In this document: piece by piece, positions 1 through 12,519 of the stretch
Layout of the letters: every line of letters starts with the position of its first letter
Numbering within the stretch: position 1 is the stretch's first letter
Assembly: GCF_965363235.1 (NCBI RefSeq)
Contig: NC_134849.1
Coordinates: 47,128,122 to 47,192,121, forward strand
DNA from: Mytilus galloprovincialis
Lineage: Eukaryota; Mollusca; Bivalvia; Mytilida; Mytilidae
DNA length: 64,000 nucleotides
Direction: 5' to 3'
Notes under the pieces: model-generated
Told to the model about the DNA's origin: nothing
Databases searched by the model: none
The model's input: the letters and a program-made list of their open reading frames with translations, nothing else
Program-made: the position numbers and the translations under genes

Positions 1-589
1 TGGAAAATACTAACAAGGTAATCGATTTTGTTTTAAAATTTAACAGCAAAAAATAAAATTAAACATTACCGGAAAATACTATTGTTATGTCAACATCCTG
101 TGTTGAGACGAGTCTTAATTATAAAGAAACTTTTAGTAAATTCAGGAAAAAAGACCTGAATTGATAATCATTGCTGTTTTTCTTATACTTGTAAACATGA
201 TCTTAAGACAATCGAGTGCCTTTATGACGCGATATCTATCTCGAGTATAAATTTTGTTTTATATATATATGACCTTACATGATTGTATTTGAAGGAGATC
301 ATAAGATGACATTGATAAGGAAATACAGCGACCTATAGTTGTTAATTTGTGTTTCATTTTGGTCTCTTTGAGAGTTGTATCATTGAAAATTATACCACAT
401 CTTCTTTTTTACGCATTATTTTTGTCTCTTGGCTTTTTTTGTTTTTGTTGTTGACTGCTATCTCACTAAACTACATGCGATCTCTACTAAGATAAGTTAA
501 ATCATATTATTACATCATGGAATACAGGTACCTACGTAGATATTGCAAAACAAAGAAAATGTTTTGTTGTTTTAGTTTGTATATTGTAG
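1..589 (+). other. Gene 1 5' UTR exon end and 5' UTR intron
   Basis: Bases 1-17 end TACTAACAAG before gtaat, the same sequence as the 5' UTR exon end proposed for gene 3 at 49733, so the window probably opens inside the gene 1 leader exon. The intron would run 18-589 and its AG (tatattgtag) touches the ATG at 590. A block at 68-160 aligns by eye with 39090-39170 in the equivalent intron of gene 2. Bases 330-410 are an end fragment of interspersed repeat family A (ending accacatcttcttttttac). Confidence 0.55.
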
Positions 590-2168
590 ATGAAAGTCAC
601 ATGTATTTTGTTGTTTTCTTTGGTCCTTGTCTGCCTTTTTGAGGATTGCGAAGCATGGAGGCGTAGAAGATTTCGAATTCGAATTCGAGGAAGGAAATTT
701 TTTCAGAAAGTTGTAGTTCCTTATTTGTATAAGACCTACGGTAAGAGAGATGCTCTTCTTAGCAACCCAAATTTATTCGTTGCTAAGGAAGTATACGATC
801 GCTACAAAGCGAAGATAATGCAAGCAGAATTATCTGGACACCACACATGTGTAGCTGATGATGTATGCGGGATATCATGTATCAAAAACAAATGTACTTG
901 GTACTGTGACAACATTTGTAACATAATGGCCGATGACAAGGTGAGACTTAGTTATAAGTAAAGCACACGCATTTTTTGTTATTAAGGAAACTAGTTTATT
1001 TTATTCAACACTGATGAATGAAACGCTTTTTAAATTTTGTCACAAATCGGGAAACTTTTGATTCCAAAAAACATTAATAGGTTTGAGAATTAAATAAGAG
1101 AGAGATAAGTAAAGAAAAAAAAGGAACACACAACATATAAAAACTAAGAGGACCAAGAAAAACAATCCACACCAAAACATGTGAAGATCTCAGTAAATGC
1201 ATCGATCAGAGTCTGAAGCAGACATCCTTACACATTGTGTAACATAAATAAGGATAAAATATATTTTTTTTTATAATAAACATTCCTATAAAAATAAAGA
1301 ATCAGACAACAATTGATATCCGTTTACAATAGGAAATAGAAAATGAATATGTTATAATCATGATAATGTGTTGATTATTGAATATTGTTTTTACAATTTC
1401 ACCTTTGAAACCAAGAAAATAAAAAATTACACTAACATAAATGTGTTTTTTTATATACATATACAGTTCAACTGGCGAGGGGAATTGGTTGCATTACCAT
1501 GCAAATTTTCAGCATACGACTATACTGGTGCTGGATACTTTTATCCGGCAGATCTGGCCTTCCATGTCAATGGGCATGGCAGAGAAAGCGACAATATGAT
1601 GGTTTTTAAACGTTTAGATCAAAATGGTGAGTGTATAATATTCAAATATTGGAGACAAAGTATATTTATGTAACAGAAATTATTTCAAGAACTAGATATA
1701 CTATTTATGATTCCGATGGGTTAACATTCCCTCGAACAGCAACATTGCAGTAAAACAAGATAATTTATTATCCGACTCAAATTCGGGCATTACAAATAGA
1801 TTGTGCTATGAACTTTGAATAGGAGAACTGTAATGATTTCCCAAACTGTCCATGTCGAAAAAGTTATGTTCCTTTAATTTTACAATTCTTCAAGTAGCAA
1901 AGCAACCATGCAATTTGAGCAACGGAGAAATTCCATGATACCAAATAAGTCTTTCCTATTCCATGTATTCAATATCATTACACAAAAAAGCAGTAAATAA
2001 CAAAAATACCGAGCTCCATAGGAAATTCAAAACTCTCTCTGTGTTACGTTTTTGATATGCCTCCTTTTCAATTATCAATTATTTGTCATTAAAGGTGATG
2101 GCAGGGTATCAGAAATTGAGTTTGGTAATACAAAGAAACATCTTCTAATTGACCAAGAAACCTGTTAA
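590..2168 (+). CDS. Gene 1: secreted cationic Cys-rich EF-hand protein (mytimycin-like architecture), 194 aa
   Basis: Coding exons are 590-940, 1467-1626 and 2095-2168 (351+160+74 nt), with GT-AG introns of phase 0 and phase 1. Residues 1-22 are a signal peptide ending CEA. Residues 23-50 are basic (WRRRRFRIRIRGRK, then a Lys/Tyr-rich stretch). Six cysteines follow at 87, 93, 97, 102, 106 and 110 (spacing 5-3-4-3-3), then Cys129 and terminal Cys194. The loop DQNGDGRVSEIE at 168-179 is a canonical Ca-binding EF-hand with Asp1, Asn3, Asp5, Gly6 and Glu12; the second intron splits its Gly4 codon. The reading frame runs on past 940 to 961, but this is intron read-through: the gtgaga donor at 941 matches the paralogues. 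This is the most divergent copy, with only one RIRGR cationic module where the others have two. The role is inferred to be antimicrobial or calcium-linked secretion; function is unproven. Confidence 0.85.
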
Positions 2169-2609
2169 AGATTTGATGTGAGTTTTTCTTTAATACTATT
2201 TTACTTTGAAGTTATGACATGCATTTACTTTTAATAGATTATCATTAGAAACAAGTAATCATAAAGTTTTTTCAAAGATATTTAGAAGAATTGTAATCTT
2301 AGATATCTGTCATTTCAAAAAGTTTCAATTTGAATTCCTATAAAAAATATTATATTATAATTTTAAATTCTTATTTAATATATAAAAATGTGAATTTTTA
2401 GATTAACAGTGAATACTCTCATATTTGTAAAAAAATAAACAACTTTGAAACAAAATAATCAATGTCAAAATGATTGTTTCGATTATATGGAAATTTAAGT
2501 TTTCAAGTTAGTTGATCAAATTTCCATGCGATTATTTGACATCCTATTTTATGATATTTGCGTGTGTTTATTTTCACGATAGTTATTAAAACTGTTTTCT
2601 AATTTACAG

Positions 2610-2750
2610 GTAATTGGAAAAGAACAACGCCAGATACACCTAAAATACGTTTGACAGTTGATAAAAGTGTTATTCTTATTTTTCACGTTAATCATATATT
2701 ATAGTTAGCTGGAAAATGTTTTTAGCAAAATAAATTATGCATCATTCAGA
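2610..2750 (+). terminator. Gene 1 3' UTR exon with polyadenylation signal
   Basis: The stop codon is followed by 9 nt and a donor (gtgagt, 2178). The acceptor aatttacag ends at 2609 and the exon start aligns with the last exons of genes 2-4. AATAAA lies at 2729-2734, so cleavage is expected near 2750. The 3' UTR is short, about 150 nt. Confidence 0.6.
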
Positions 2751-3435
2751 AGTTCGGTTGGTGTTTGTTTGTCTTGTTGTTTTTCGTATTTTTTCTGTTA
2801 TTAATTAAACAGACTCTTATTTGTTATTTTTGAATCGTTTAATTATCTTATGGCGTAACCTTTGAAAGTCAATTATACAGAATGGGGTTTTTCATGGTTG
2901 AATGCTTTACAGTGACCTATAATTGATTGAATTCGATCATTTGAAAGCTGACGGATAATTGTCTCATTGGAATTCAACCTATATTCTCATTTTTATAAAA
3001 TATAAATTTAACGTCACAATCATTTATATTAACCATCCCCCAAAATAAATCTCATTAGTTGTGTGTATGCTTCAGAAAATAATTTTAAAAAAATCGCAAT
3101 GCCAGCTGATAAGACTGTTGGTGGGACTTAATATATATTTATATTGAAGATTACGTTTAGTTTCATTGATTGAAGTTCAGTGAAAAATAGAAATACACAC
3201 ATGACAAAATATTACTAGATACCCGAAAGAGCACGTGTTGCACACCGGCACTTCATTAAAGTGAATTATTCTTTTTAAAAATGGAAGTTTTAGTCATATT
3301 TCATCTTTTACTGCTGATAATTTTCCCTTCTTATAATTTGTTTTTGTCTTGTATAGTGTTAAAGATAATAGACAAAAAACGCATGTTTTTAAACATTTAC
3401 ATCATAGGATAACAACTCAAATAACGAGTTCACCG
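2751..3435. other. AT-rich spacer
   Basis: No gene is supported. Bases about 2860-3000 look like a very degraded family A fragment (gacctataattgattg and gtctcattggaattc). The rest is simple AT-rich DNA. Confidence 0.4.
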
Positions 3436-3439
3436 CAGA

Positions 3440-4080
3440 TTTAGGCTAAAATGTCTGATTTGTAGATCTTGTCTTGCTTATATCAAAGGGTTGTTTTTCT
3501 CTAAAAAAGTTATCAAGAAAATTGGCAAAAAATGGTAATCATGTGAGAATTGATATTTATCAATGAAGGACAAACACTTCAAGGAGTCTAATAACGGTTT
3601 TGGTCATGTAAGATATCTTCTTTGTCATTTTTGTTCTTTGAAGGCTCTATCGTTAAAAGTTTTTACGATATAAGCCAAAACACAAGAAAATAAAAAAAAA
3701 AAATGGTAGAATGACCATCAAAGGGCAAGGAATCGTCTTGACTTATTTGTAGATATTGTTATAATTGATTATTTTGGTATTGAAATGTTTCGAAATAATA
3801 AATGTAAAAAATGGTAAAATTCGTCATTTAAGGGCAACAACAAAGGTTTTATCTTTCTGAAGAGATTTTCAAAATAATCAGCAAAATTTGAATTTTACCC
3901 ATGTGTTCTATCTTTAACTATGTCGGCCATCTTGGTTGGAAGGCGGGGGTCATCAGACACATTTTTAAAACTAGATACCCCACTGATGATAAAGGTTCGA
4001 TTATTTTTGACCCAGTTGTTCCAGAGAAAAAAGTTTTGTTAAAGTTAACAAACGAGAATAATAAAAGTGGATCTTTGATA
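3440..4080 (-). repeat. Family F bivalve repeat, reversed copy
   Basis: On the - strand this matches the units at 26310-27475, sharing the 'catggctaaaaatagaac' and 'actagataccccactgatgat' type stretches. It is a degenerate, incomplete copy. The short + strand reading frame at 3901-4125 lies inside it and is not a gene. I recognise this family as widespread in bivalve genomes. Confidence 0.6.
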
Positions 4081-4084
4081 TTTT

Positions 4085-4690
4085 TATTTCATTTTCATGT
4101 CTTTATTGTCTTAAACATCCCGTGATTGTGTTATTGTGATATGGTAATTTTTGTATTCTTGTCTTTCATTGTTACTTATGTACTTTGTCTACATGTCCTT
4201 TTGTGTTTCTTTGTTGCATATGACTTGGTTGTGTGTCTGTATTGTCTTTCATTTTTTGCCAATGTGCTTCAAGTACGATTAGCTATAGTTGTTATGTGTC
4301 CTTTGGTCTTTTGTCTCATTTGAAATCATACCACATCTTCTTTTTTATATGTATTTTATTTCTATAGACTATCCCAATAAAGTTTCGTCATCCAAAATTT
4401 GAATGGAACTGAAGACTTGGTTTATCAAGAGATGAATTTCATCCCAGCTTTTCGATCTGCTGGTTGACGTTTCGTCCCCGAGGGTATCACAGTAGTCAGC
4501 TTTTCGGTGAAGACATGCATATCAATTATATTGTCATTTTTATGAATTTCCTGTTACAATACTTAGATTTTTTTATCCCAGGAATAGACTACCTTAGTCG
4601 TATCTGGCACACCTTTTTGAAATTTTTGGTCCTCAATGCTCTTCAACTTTGTACTTGTTTGACTTTATAACTATTTTGATTTGAGCGTCA
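4085..4690. repeat. Low-complexity TGTCTTT-rich stretch plus family A and family D ends
   Basis: 4120-4270 is T/G-rich with repeated tttctttgtt-like words, similar to 47180-47430. 4270-4350 ends in the family A terminus (ataccacatcttctttttt). 4440-4500 carries 'gacgtttcgtccccgaggg', found reversed at 11645-11665. 4560-4690 resembles the family D copy at 29770-29900 (gctcttcaactttgtacttg, gagcgtcactgatga). Confidence 0.5.
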
Positions 4691-5160
4691 CTGATGAATA
4701 AAGGCAACAGTAGCATACCGCTGTTCAAAATCGGGGTAACAAACTAAAATTGAGGGAAACGCATTAAATATAAGAGGAGAACAACGACACAATATCAAAA
4801 TGTAACACACAGAAACAGTCTAAGCATTAGACAAAATCCGCCTGAATTTGGGATAGAAAAGTACCGTGACACGTCTAATAGTAATGTGAATTCAAACTCA
4901 AATATAAGAGAAAACAAACGACACAACGGAAACACAACGTCAAAATGTAACACAAACAGAAACGAACTATAATTTAACAATGGCCATATTCCTGACTTGG
5001 TACAGGACATTTTTTAAAGAAAAAAATGGTGGGTTGAACCTGGTTTTGTGGCATGCCAAACCTCCCTCTTTAAGGGCAATGTTAAATATCACATTAAAGT
5101 TTCAACATAACATTACAGGACTACAAAACAAATAAATAAGGGAACATATCAGACAAAGAA
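4690..5160 (-). repeat. Interspersed repeat family C, reverse orientation
   Basis: The reverse complement matches 24985-25270: the words for ttcgaacagcggtatac, gttacattttgacg, and gtcctgtaccaagtcagg are shared in the same order. Two internal parts are repeated (gaaacacaacgtcaaaatgtaacac occurs in variant form at 4790 and 4930), suggesting a small tandem duplication. Reading frames inside it are repeat-derived. Confidence 0.65.
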
Positions 5161-5164
5161 ACAC

Positions 5165-5605
5165 ATGAATAATAGCTACTAAAAGGCACCAGGTTTAAAA
5201 TTCAATACGCCAGAAGCGCGCCTCGTCCACAAAAGACCAGTGTCGCCCAGATATAAAAATTCGAAAGTCAAAACAAGAATAAAATTGTACAGCACTGAGG
5301 ATCAAAAGTTCAAAAATGTTGTGCCAAATACGGCTAGGGTTGTCTGCTAGGGATAAGAACATCCTTATAATTTAGAACAATTTATGCTATTGCAAACAGT
5401 AAATTTTATCAAATGAATATAAAAGATATTCATGATAAAACTGAATTAACTAATTACCGAAAACAAAACCCGGATACAGTACATAAACCAACACAAAAAA
5501 TAGACACAACCGATTTGAGTCTTATGCAGACGAACTGCGTGTCTGGCGTATTAAACTACAATCATGGTACCTTTGACAACTATTTCTTTCAAATGAAAGA
5601 AATAC
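5165..5605 (+). repeat. Interspersed repeat family D
   Basis: Begins 'ggcaccaggtttaaaattc' and contains 'cgtctggcgtattaaactac' near its right end. Related copies are at 11360-11720 and, reversed, 29770-30095 and 24750-24870. I recognise it as a common Mytilus repeat, from memory only. Confidence 0.6.
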
Positions 5606-5609
5606 AACC

Positions 5610-8560
5610 ATAACTAAAACAATCAAATATATAAAAATATGACATTAAAAAGATCCAACAAACCAACTTAGTATGCATCAAGAGCAAGTTGAAATACAAT
5701 ACGCCTGTATGGTATCAAAGAGTTCCTCACACACTATGAAGATTTTCATTAACTATATACTTGACATGTAAAAAGAAGAAATTATGAAGGAAGTCGAACA
5801 GTTGGCAAATGGAAATTCAATAAAATGGCGTCCTGTAGTTCGTTCTGTGAAGGTTTAGTTGGTAACCAAAAGCATAGATACACAGGACTTCGGAAATATG
5901 TTTTATGATATTTAGTGATTTGCTGAGAATTCTAATCAGAGTGTATACAAAGTTGATGATGTATTCATTCAATGCAACCCAATAGTTTTAAAAAAAAGTT
6001 TCGGAAAAGTACCATCCCATGCATGTTCATTTCAAGCAATTGATAAAAAAAAAAACGTGACATCAAATGACTTTTATATCGGAAGAACTTCGACGTTCCT
6101 AGTAACTTCAACCTTCCAGAAATTCCGAATCGTATTACATTAAAAGCTATTCTTAAGAGGGCTCAGAACCTCGTAAGGCATTACAAATGACCCCATTAAA
6201 AGAAGACATCTTTTTGATATGTAAAACATTTCTTCAATATACAAAAACAAATACTAGTATTCTACCCCGATTTTTGATAAAGGTCTAGTCTCTAGAAATA
6301 TATATTTGCAAAACTATGCAACTGAAGCATGACTGTATAATTGTTATTTGGAAGAAAAAAACGCCCTACCGTAACAGTTCTTGGGGAATTTCAAACGTTG
6401 ACTCCAGTTATTAAACACAAAACCAGACAACTTTTATACTTTTACAGGCATCTATTGAGTGTACATATTTATTAAAGACACTCTTAACATCTTTAACTTT
6501 GACAATAGAGCAAGTAATTGTTTAAATTTGGAATTAACTTGTAATATGTACGCGTTCATAACTTGTCAAAAGATCTTAGGATTTAAATATGATGTGGCAG
6601 ACGTTCGTTTCGCCTACAAAAGACTACAATATATTCTTTGTCATAATACTCATTACTTACTACAGGGTTTTTGAAATATGTGACTTTTATATAGGCAAAT
6701 ATTAAAAAACGCACGACAATGCCACTGATAAAAGCATGCTTGGTATTTTTAATCAAAACTTAATGTTTTTTGTGCTTCATTGTTCTTTAAAACATACATT
6801 TTTGAAAATTTCATAGTTTAAATTTAACACGCTTGAAAAAATCGAAGGTTTATGTGGTATATAGGAACATACAAATACATGTTTTAAAGTGTATTTATTC
6901 ACACGTTTGTGTACAGTTTGCTGTCATGACACTTTTTTTTATACTGTACGCTTCGTTGCGACAATATTGTATTTGACAATAAATTGTGCATGTATTAAAG
7001 TATGCATTGATAAGATTTAAACTAATATACATGTTCAAAATGTTTTATTTACCACCATAACATGCATACAGATGTTGCAAGTTAATACGAAGATATTAAA
7101 TAATATCACTCATAATGATTATTCATATGTTTTCTAATGGTTGCGAAACATTACTTTTAATTGTCAAACATACTCGTACGGTGAAGGCCGTACCATGACC
7201 TATAATGGTTTACTTTTATAAATTGTTACTTGGATAGAGAGTTGTCTCATTGACACTATATCTTCCTATATCTTTTTGTAAATTGAAAAACCAACCATTG
7301 TTAAAATATAATTAAAGTCAAAATATTCTTCGTCAGAAGTTTTCTATCCAAATAAATACCAAATGTCTTAATTTTATCTTGATAGTTAAGTTTATTTCAA
7401 ACCAGAAGCAATACAGCTTATATGTATATGATAAGTATATACATATACATCATAACAGAACATTTTAAATACAATCGGAGTCATGACTACATATTATAAA
7501 TCATTCAAAGGATTGTCATGAAAACTCTATATCTGTGGCGTATTTTAAATATTTTCCTAAATTAGACAATTCTGATACATAAAATTCTTTGTTGACAATA
7601 ATTGAACTAATTTAATAACAGATGCATTTGCATAATAATACCTTTTAATATACATTAATTTTTAGATATTGTCATACTTTGAAAGTTATTTTACTCCTCT
7701 TTAAAACTTCATTGATTTTATTCAAAAAATGTTCTGAATACGGACATTATATATTAATATTAAGAAATGATCATAATCTTCTTCTTATGTACAAAAGTTA
7801 TGATAATGAAAATGTTGCAATTTGTTTTCAAATTGGAAGAAGACAAGGGTCAATGACTGGATATAACAGTCATCTGTATATTCTATTACTCAGTAGTAGG
7901 GATAAATCTTGCCACTTTAGCCATGCTGATTTTCAGCAACGAACCATTTGAAGGAAAGTTTGCTTTAATTAAACTGCATCCGTAAATAACATATCTATCA
8001 AAATAGTAGAAAAAACAGTGTTTGGGTTGGCTGGTGAATAGATTTATCAGTACTGCAAATACTTTTAAATACAAATTTTAATGTCATGTAAATCAACTCT
8101 ATTGTTTGTAACTAAAGCAACAACATATAGTATAGTATAAATAACAAGAAGAAAGTATGTATAAATATAATAAAATAAACCATTTTTAAATAACTAATAC
8201 ATATACTAAAAGTTATATAATTAATCATTCAATTATGAGTCCCTCCCATCCTTAGTACTAATATTGCACTGTGATTTCTTCTTGATTTTGTGAATATGGA
8301 CCAAGAAATCACTAAGGTCATTAATAAAATTTGCCTCAATATTTTTTTTTCAATAATGCAAATAGAATACAATTATTTGAAGAATATGGTGACTTGTTTT
8401 ATGAGACTGAAACGAAGGTGAGCTAGCACCGGAGAATGAAAATGTGGATACACCTTGTTATTCCACTGAAAACAGATGGTATAGAGTGTCGAAACTAAGA
8501 TCGCTTGAAAATATATATAGACGATTATACAATTATGCACTTTATGTTATATCATTAAAC
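5610..8560. other. AT-rich spacer, almost featureless
   Basis: No gene is supported. 7178-7280 is a family A fragment in reverse orientation (ggccgtaccatgacctataa to ttgtctcattgacac). 7425-7450 is a TATAC/GTATA palindromic tract. Short reading frames at 6459-6674, 7679-7951 and 7886-8074 have no recognisable motif, signal peptide or good codon pattern. Confidence 0.5.
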
Positions 8561-8566
8561 CCTTTC

Positions 8567-8839
8567 TTATATTCTGTTATCTGGACAAGAAAACAATAGA
8601 TCACAACTGTTTCCGCCATTGTTCTGCTTTTCCTTAACAGTGCTCCAATTCTCTAATACACACCTATACATGTCCCATGCACCAAATAACCTTTCATCTA
8701 CCTTAGTTTTACACATAAAGTCACTTCCAATTGAGCTAGACAATGTCACTATAACTTCAATCTCAAGCTGTTCACCACACTTCCTAGATTCTACATTCAT
8801 TGCTCCAAAAAAGGCTATCTTCGTGTAATGTTTTTGCAC
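8567..8839 (-). other. Unexplained open frame, possible exon fragment (90 codons)
   Basis: The frame is open from a GTG at 8839 to the stop at 8567, with an in-frame TAA just upstream. Its composition (5 Cys, mixed acidic and basic residues, WDMYRCVLENW, NSCDLLFSC) looks more protein-like than the AT-derived frames around it. On the - strand a possible splice acceptor (ttttttaaacag) lies about 10 nt upstream, but splicing there meets the in-frame TAA. I do not recognise the sequence; it may be chance or a dead exon. Confidence 0.2.
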
Positions 8840-9690
8840 TTATAGTACTGTTTAAAAAAAAAACATATGTTAATGCATTTGAGGTGACGAAAAACTTTAC
8901 ATTGCGAGATATTTTTACTTTTCATTGTCGATTTACTTGTTTGAATTTTGTCAGACAAAGCGACATAACTCTGACCTAGTTGAATAAATACAAAATTATT
9001 TTAACTTCCTTAAATAAATTATAAAATAACATAGACAGAAAAAAAAACCCACCATTATTTTAAAACAAAAAGAATGCCTTTTTCAGAATAATCCGAATGA
9101 TCAAGTATTCAGCTCATTCCATTAGTGACTGAATAATTAGACGAAAACAACGAGTCGGAACACCACAGTAGAGCGTGTTGCATTGTGGGTATATTTAAAA
9201 CGACAAATTTTCAGCAAAAAACGATGCACAATTCAGTGGAAAAGATGTATTTTTTTATATTGTTCAAACGTATTTGAAATCGGCAACTAAATACTTGAGA
9301 GAATGAGTACGGTATAAATACAATACAGTAGTGTTTACAACATAAACGATGCAAATCGTTTTCCATTTTTGGAAAAAAATCTAATGAAACATTCGGTAAT
9401 TTATTGTATTCATGATCATATTGGGCTGGCCATCTGACGCCTATCAAATGTTCAAAATCTTATTTGAAGATATAATTTCAAGCTGGGACAATATGTTGAA
9501 CAGTGAAATGTTAGTGTCAGGTTTTCTAATAAGACAGGTAGATAAATGTCGATCTCACTTTACTTTCATTTCGGAAATCACTCTTTTGCATACTGTACAT
9601 GCTGATGCTGTAGAAATTTCAATATATAATGTTATATTCGCTTTAAAATGTCTATACCGTAAACTAAAATATCGATTAATGTGAAGAAGT
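8840..9690. other. AT-rich spacer
   Basis: I see nothing that supports a gene. Overlapping reading frames on both strands (9211-9447 and 9412-9684) have no recognisable domain. Confidence 0.4.
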
Positions 9691-10150
9691 TTTACCATAT
9701 GTCAAGAACTTATACTAGTATGTCTAGTGTCTATTTCGTATTTCAAATTTCTATGCTGTGTGTCATTTATTTATGGCATATATAAATTTAATATTTCATA
9801 TCAATTGTCTGTTCCGTATATCAAGGTTAATACTGTTTATCGAATTACGTTTTAGTATATTACAATGGGTTTTCGTTTTTCATGACCACATAGAGTCTTT
9901 ACAATATATCGAGTGTCTAAGATATGGTATGGCAAGTGTTGCATCGTATATTTAAAGTTAGTACCACAGGTAACAATAGAAAAGGAAAAGCTTATCGTAT
10001 TTCACATGTCTGTTACGTATTTTACGTGTTAATGTCGAATTTCTTTTCCGTGTGTTGAGTCTATTTCGTATGTCAAGTGTCTATTCAATATGTAAATACT
10101 GCAATTAGTATGGCAAGTGTATAAACTGTGTGGCGTGTGTTGAAATCTTT
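9690..10150. repeat. Degenerate tandem repeat (TATGTCAAGTGTCTATTTCG-type units)
   Basis: Variants of 'cgtatgtcaagtgtctatt' recur about every 20-27 bp: tatgtctagtgtctatttcg, cgtatttcaaatttctatg, ccgtatatcaagg, cgtatttcacatgtctgtta, cgtatgtcaagtgtctattc, tatggcaagtgtataaactg. The units are too diverged for an exact period by eye. Confidence 0.5.
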
Positions 10151-11355
10151 GTCACAGAGAGTCTTATAAATAAGGTGTGTTAGGATTTCAGTAAGACCCT
10201 TTAACTCTATACATATAAGAATAAATGATTGGAGCAAAAATACTTAAGAAATATAATTATCTGAGGTTTAACCTCAAACATCCGAAATAAATAGGACGCG
10301 GAATTTTGGTTGTTTACGATAACGATTTAGGAATATTGATCTACAACTCCCGGTTTTAACAACCGTTTCCATGGGCATATAAGCAGTCAATGTTCATTAA
10401 CTAATCAAAATACAGCTTTTTAAGTAAGTATGCTAGTTACTCATAGAGTTGATGAACCTATCCTGTTTAAATTTTACATTACCAATACATTTGTGATAGT
10501 TATAAGTAATTTGACAGTTATTATCATTAATGCATTAGTGCAGGAGCTTTAAAAGAAGGAATACCGGCTGTGTTGACCGAATATGAGTTTTCTTCCAAGC
10601 ATTATTAATTGCAATTTAAATCCATAATCATACAAATATCAAAATCGAGAATAAAACAAATCGAGAAAACTACAAATGTGCACCTTTTCTGATATCTGAA
10701 TATAAGAGTCTGCGAAAACATGACGTTGTAAAGTTCAGACAAACATGGTGGAGCGGTCAACTAGTGTTGGAGGGTGACTTATGTAATGACGATTTCAGTA
10801 GTTCGTCCTTATAACTCGGATGAAGCAGTGTTTGTAGAGCAAACTCATTACAAATACAGTCCTTATCATTTGAATATACACCTTTTTTGTTAAACCCGTC
10901 ATCATCGTATGGAAAGATGGACAGTAAAAAAAACTGTCCCTTTAACATATTTGAAAGATTAATAAAAAAAATGCAAAATAAACTCACAAACTGGTTAATA
11001 TTATTATCAAGTTGGTGTTCAATATCAATAATCATCAACGTATAGACGCAATACTATCAACATCGAGAAAAAATTCCAATTTAACCTGGCGATAGCAGCT
11101 GTCTTGAACTTACAGTGAGATACAAAATACCTTTCTATGTGTTGAAGGACTTTAAAATGAAGAGCAGCATAAAACTTTTTTTTAACATTGCTTTTGATTC
11201 ACTTTAAATAATTCTGTGTTATTTTTCATTGCATTTGTTTTACTCTCTTGACTTCAGTAAATTTGAACATTGACACCATTAGGTCATGGTAAGAAATTAA
11301 GTAGAACTTCTGTACCGTATTTTTTCCATTCCATTTTTCAAATATTCACAATAGT
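10150..11355. other. AT-rich spacer
   Basis: Nothing recognisable. The 93-codon - strand frame at 10757-11038 has no domain, and its base composition is like the surrounding DNA. Confidence 0.4.
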
Positions 11356-11359
11356 TATC

Positions 11360-11720
11360 AAAGGTACCAGGCGTATTATTTAATAAGACAGACACGCGTT
11401 TTGTCTACACAAGACTTGTTATTAGCGCTCAGATCAAAATAGTTAGAAAGCTAAACAAGTACAGAGTTGAAGAGCAATGATGATCCAAAATTTCCAAAAG
11501 TTGTGCCAAATAAGGCTCTGGTTATCTATGCCTAAGATAAGAAAATCCTCAGTATTTCGAATAAATCATACCTTTGTAACAGTAAATTATAATTGATATT
11601 CATGTCAACACCGAAGTTGTGACTACTGGGCTGCTGATACCCTCGGGGACGAACCGTCCACCAGCAGTGGTATCTACCTAGTAATGTAAATAGTTATCAC
11701 AGGTACCAGGCTTATAATTT
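11360..11720 (+). repeat. Interspersed repeat family D, second copy
   Basis: Shares 'accaggcgtattatttaata', 'gctcagatcaaaatag', 'gttgaagagcaatgatgatc' and 'ttgtgccaaataaggct' with 5190-5360. It also carries 'ctcggggacgaacc' (11645), which matches 4470 reversed. Confidence 0.55.
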
Positions 11721-11859
11721 GATACAACAATTTCCATCGCGATTGATGTTTCATGTTCTTTATACGCAGTAACTTGATGTTTATAATTTTGATATCACAA
11801 AATAATTCTCTACTACCCTATATTTTAATTAAATATAGGTACTGCCAGTGATACAACCA

Positions 11860-12515
11860 TCAATACAGGACCTCATAATAAAGACGAAATTAGTGAAAAC
11901 AACCCGACAAAAGAGAAGAAAACAGACAAAGGCCATCAATGGGTTTGCAACACAGCGAGAACATTCGAAACATATAACCAAATTTGAATTAAAAAAACAA
12001 AACATGCCAGACTAACAAAGGCCAGAGGTTCCTTGCTTGGGACTGTCGTAAAATTGCGGCAGGGTTGGGTCAAACATGTTTTGTGAGATCTCAACCTTTC
12101 CCTATACCTGTAGCAAATAAAAAAAAAAAACCAAACACACGATAATACTCACAGTAAAATTCAATTTGAAAGAAGTCAGAGTGCGATGCCAGAATAGATA
12201 ACAGAAGAAACTAAGCAAAATTGCAATGAAACCTACATTAACAAAGGACTACTAGCATTTATTGACATGCAAGCTCAAGAACATAATCAAATTGATTGAA
12301 AGATCTCATTATATGAAATATAGTCTGGAGCAATTATCATACCATCTCAAAATAAATATGATAAGAACATTACCCGTATCATGCCAACAACTGGTTTTTA
12401 GAACAAATGTGCCTATGAGTGAACCAATATTACTTCCAAAATTGGTTAGCTTGTGGGGTGAATTGCGAAAGGTTTTTGTTTTGTATAGAATATTACCATA
12501 AAAGATTGAATTCAA
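11860..12515 (-). mobile_element. 3' end of a Penelope-like element (RT C-terminus plus tail), degraded
   Basis: The - strand frame at 12515-12309 contains IFYGNILYKTKTFRNSPHKLT, closely like IFYGNIPYKAQKCQYSSQKLT in the RT fragment at 14227-14835. The downstream tail (11880-12190 read on +: tcaatgggtttgcaacacagcg, aggttccttgcttgggac) matches the tail 13555-13960 of that element. The rest of the polymerase is missing. Confidence 0.55.
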
Positions 12516-12519
12516 AAGA

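Noticed and set aside
941..961. Extension of gene 1 exon 1 frame past 940 to a stop at 961
   Set aside because: A gtgaga donor at 941 and the paralogous structure show this is intron; the same applies to read-through in genes 2 and 3.
590..1000. True mytimycin gene
   Set aside because: The family's six-Cys spacing and linear basic head do not match the 12-Cys mytimycin core; only the precursor layout with an EF-hand tail is shared.
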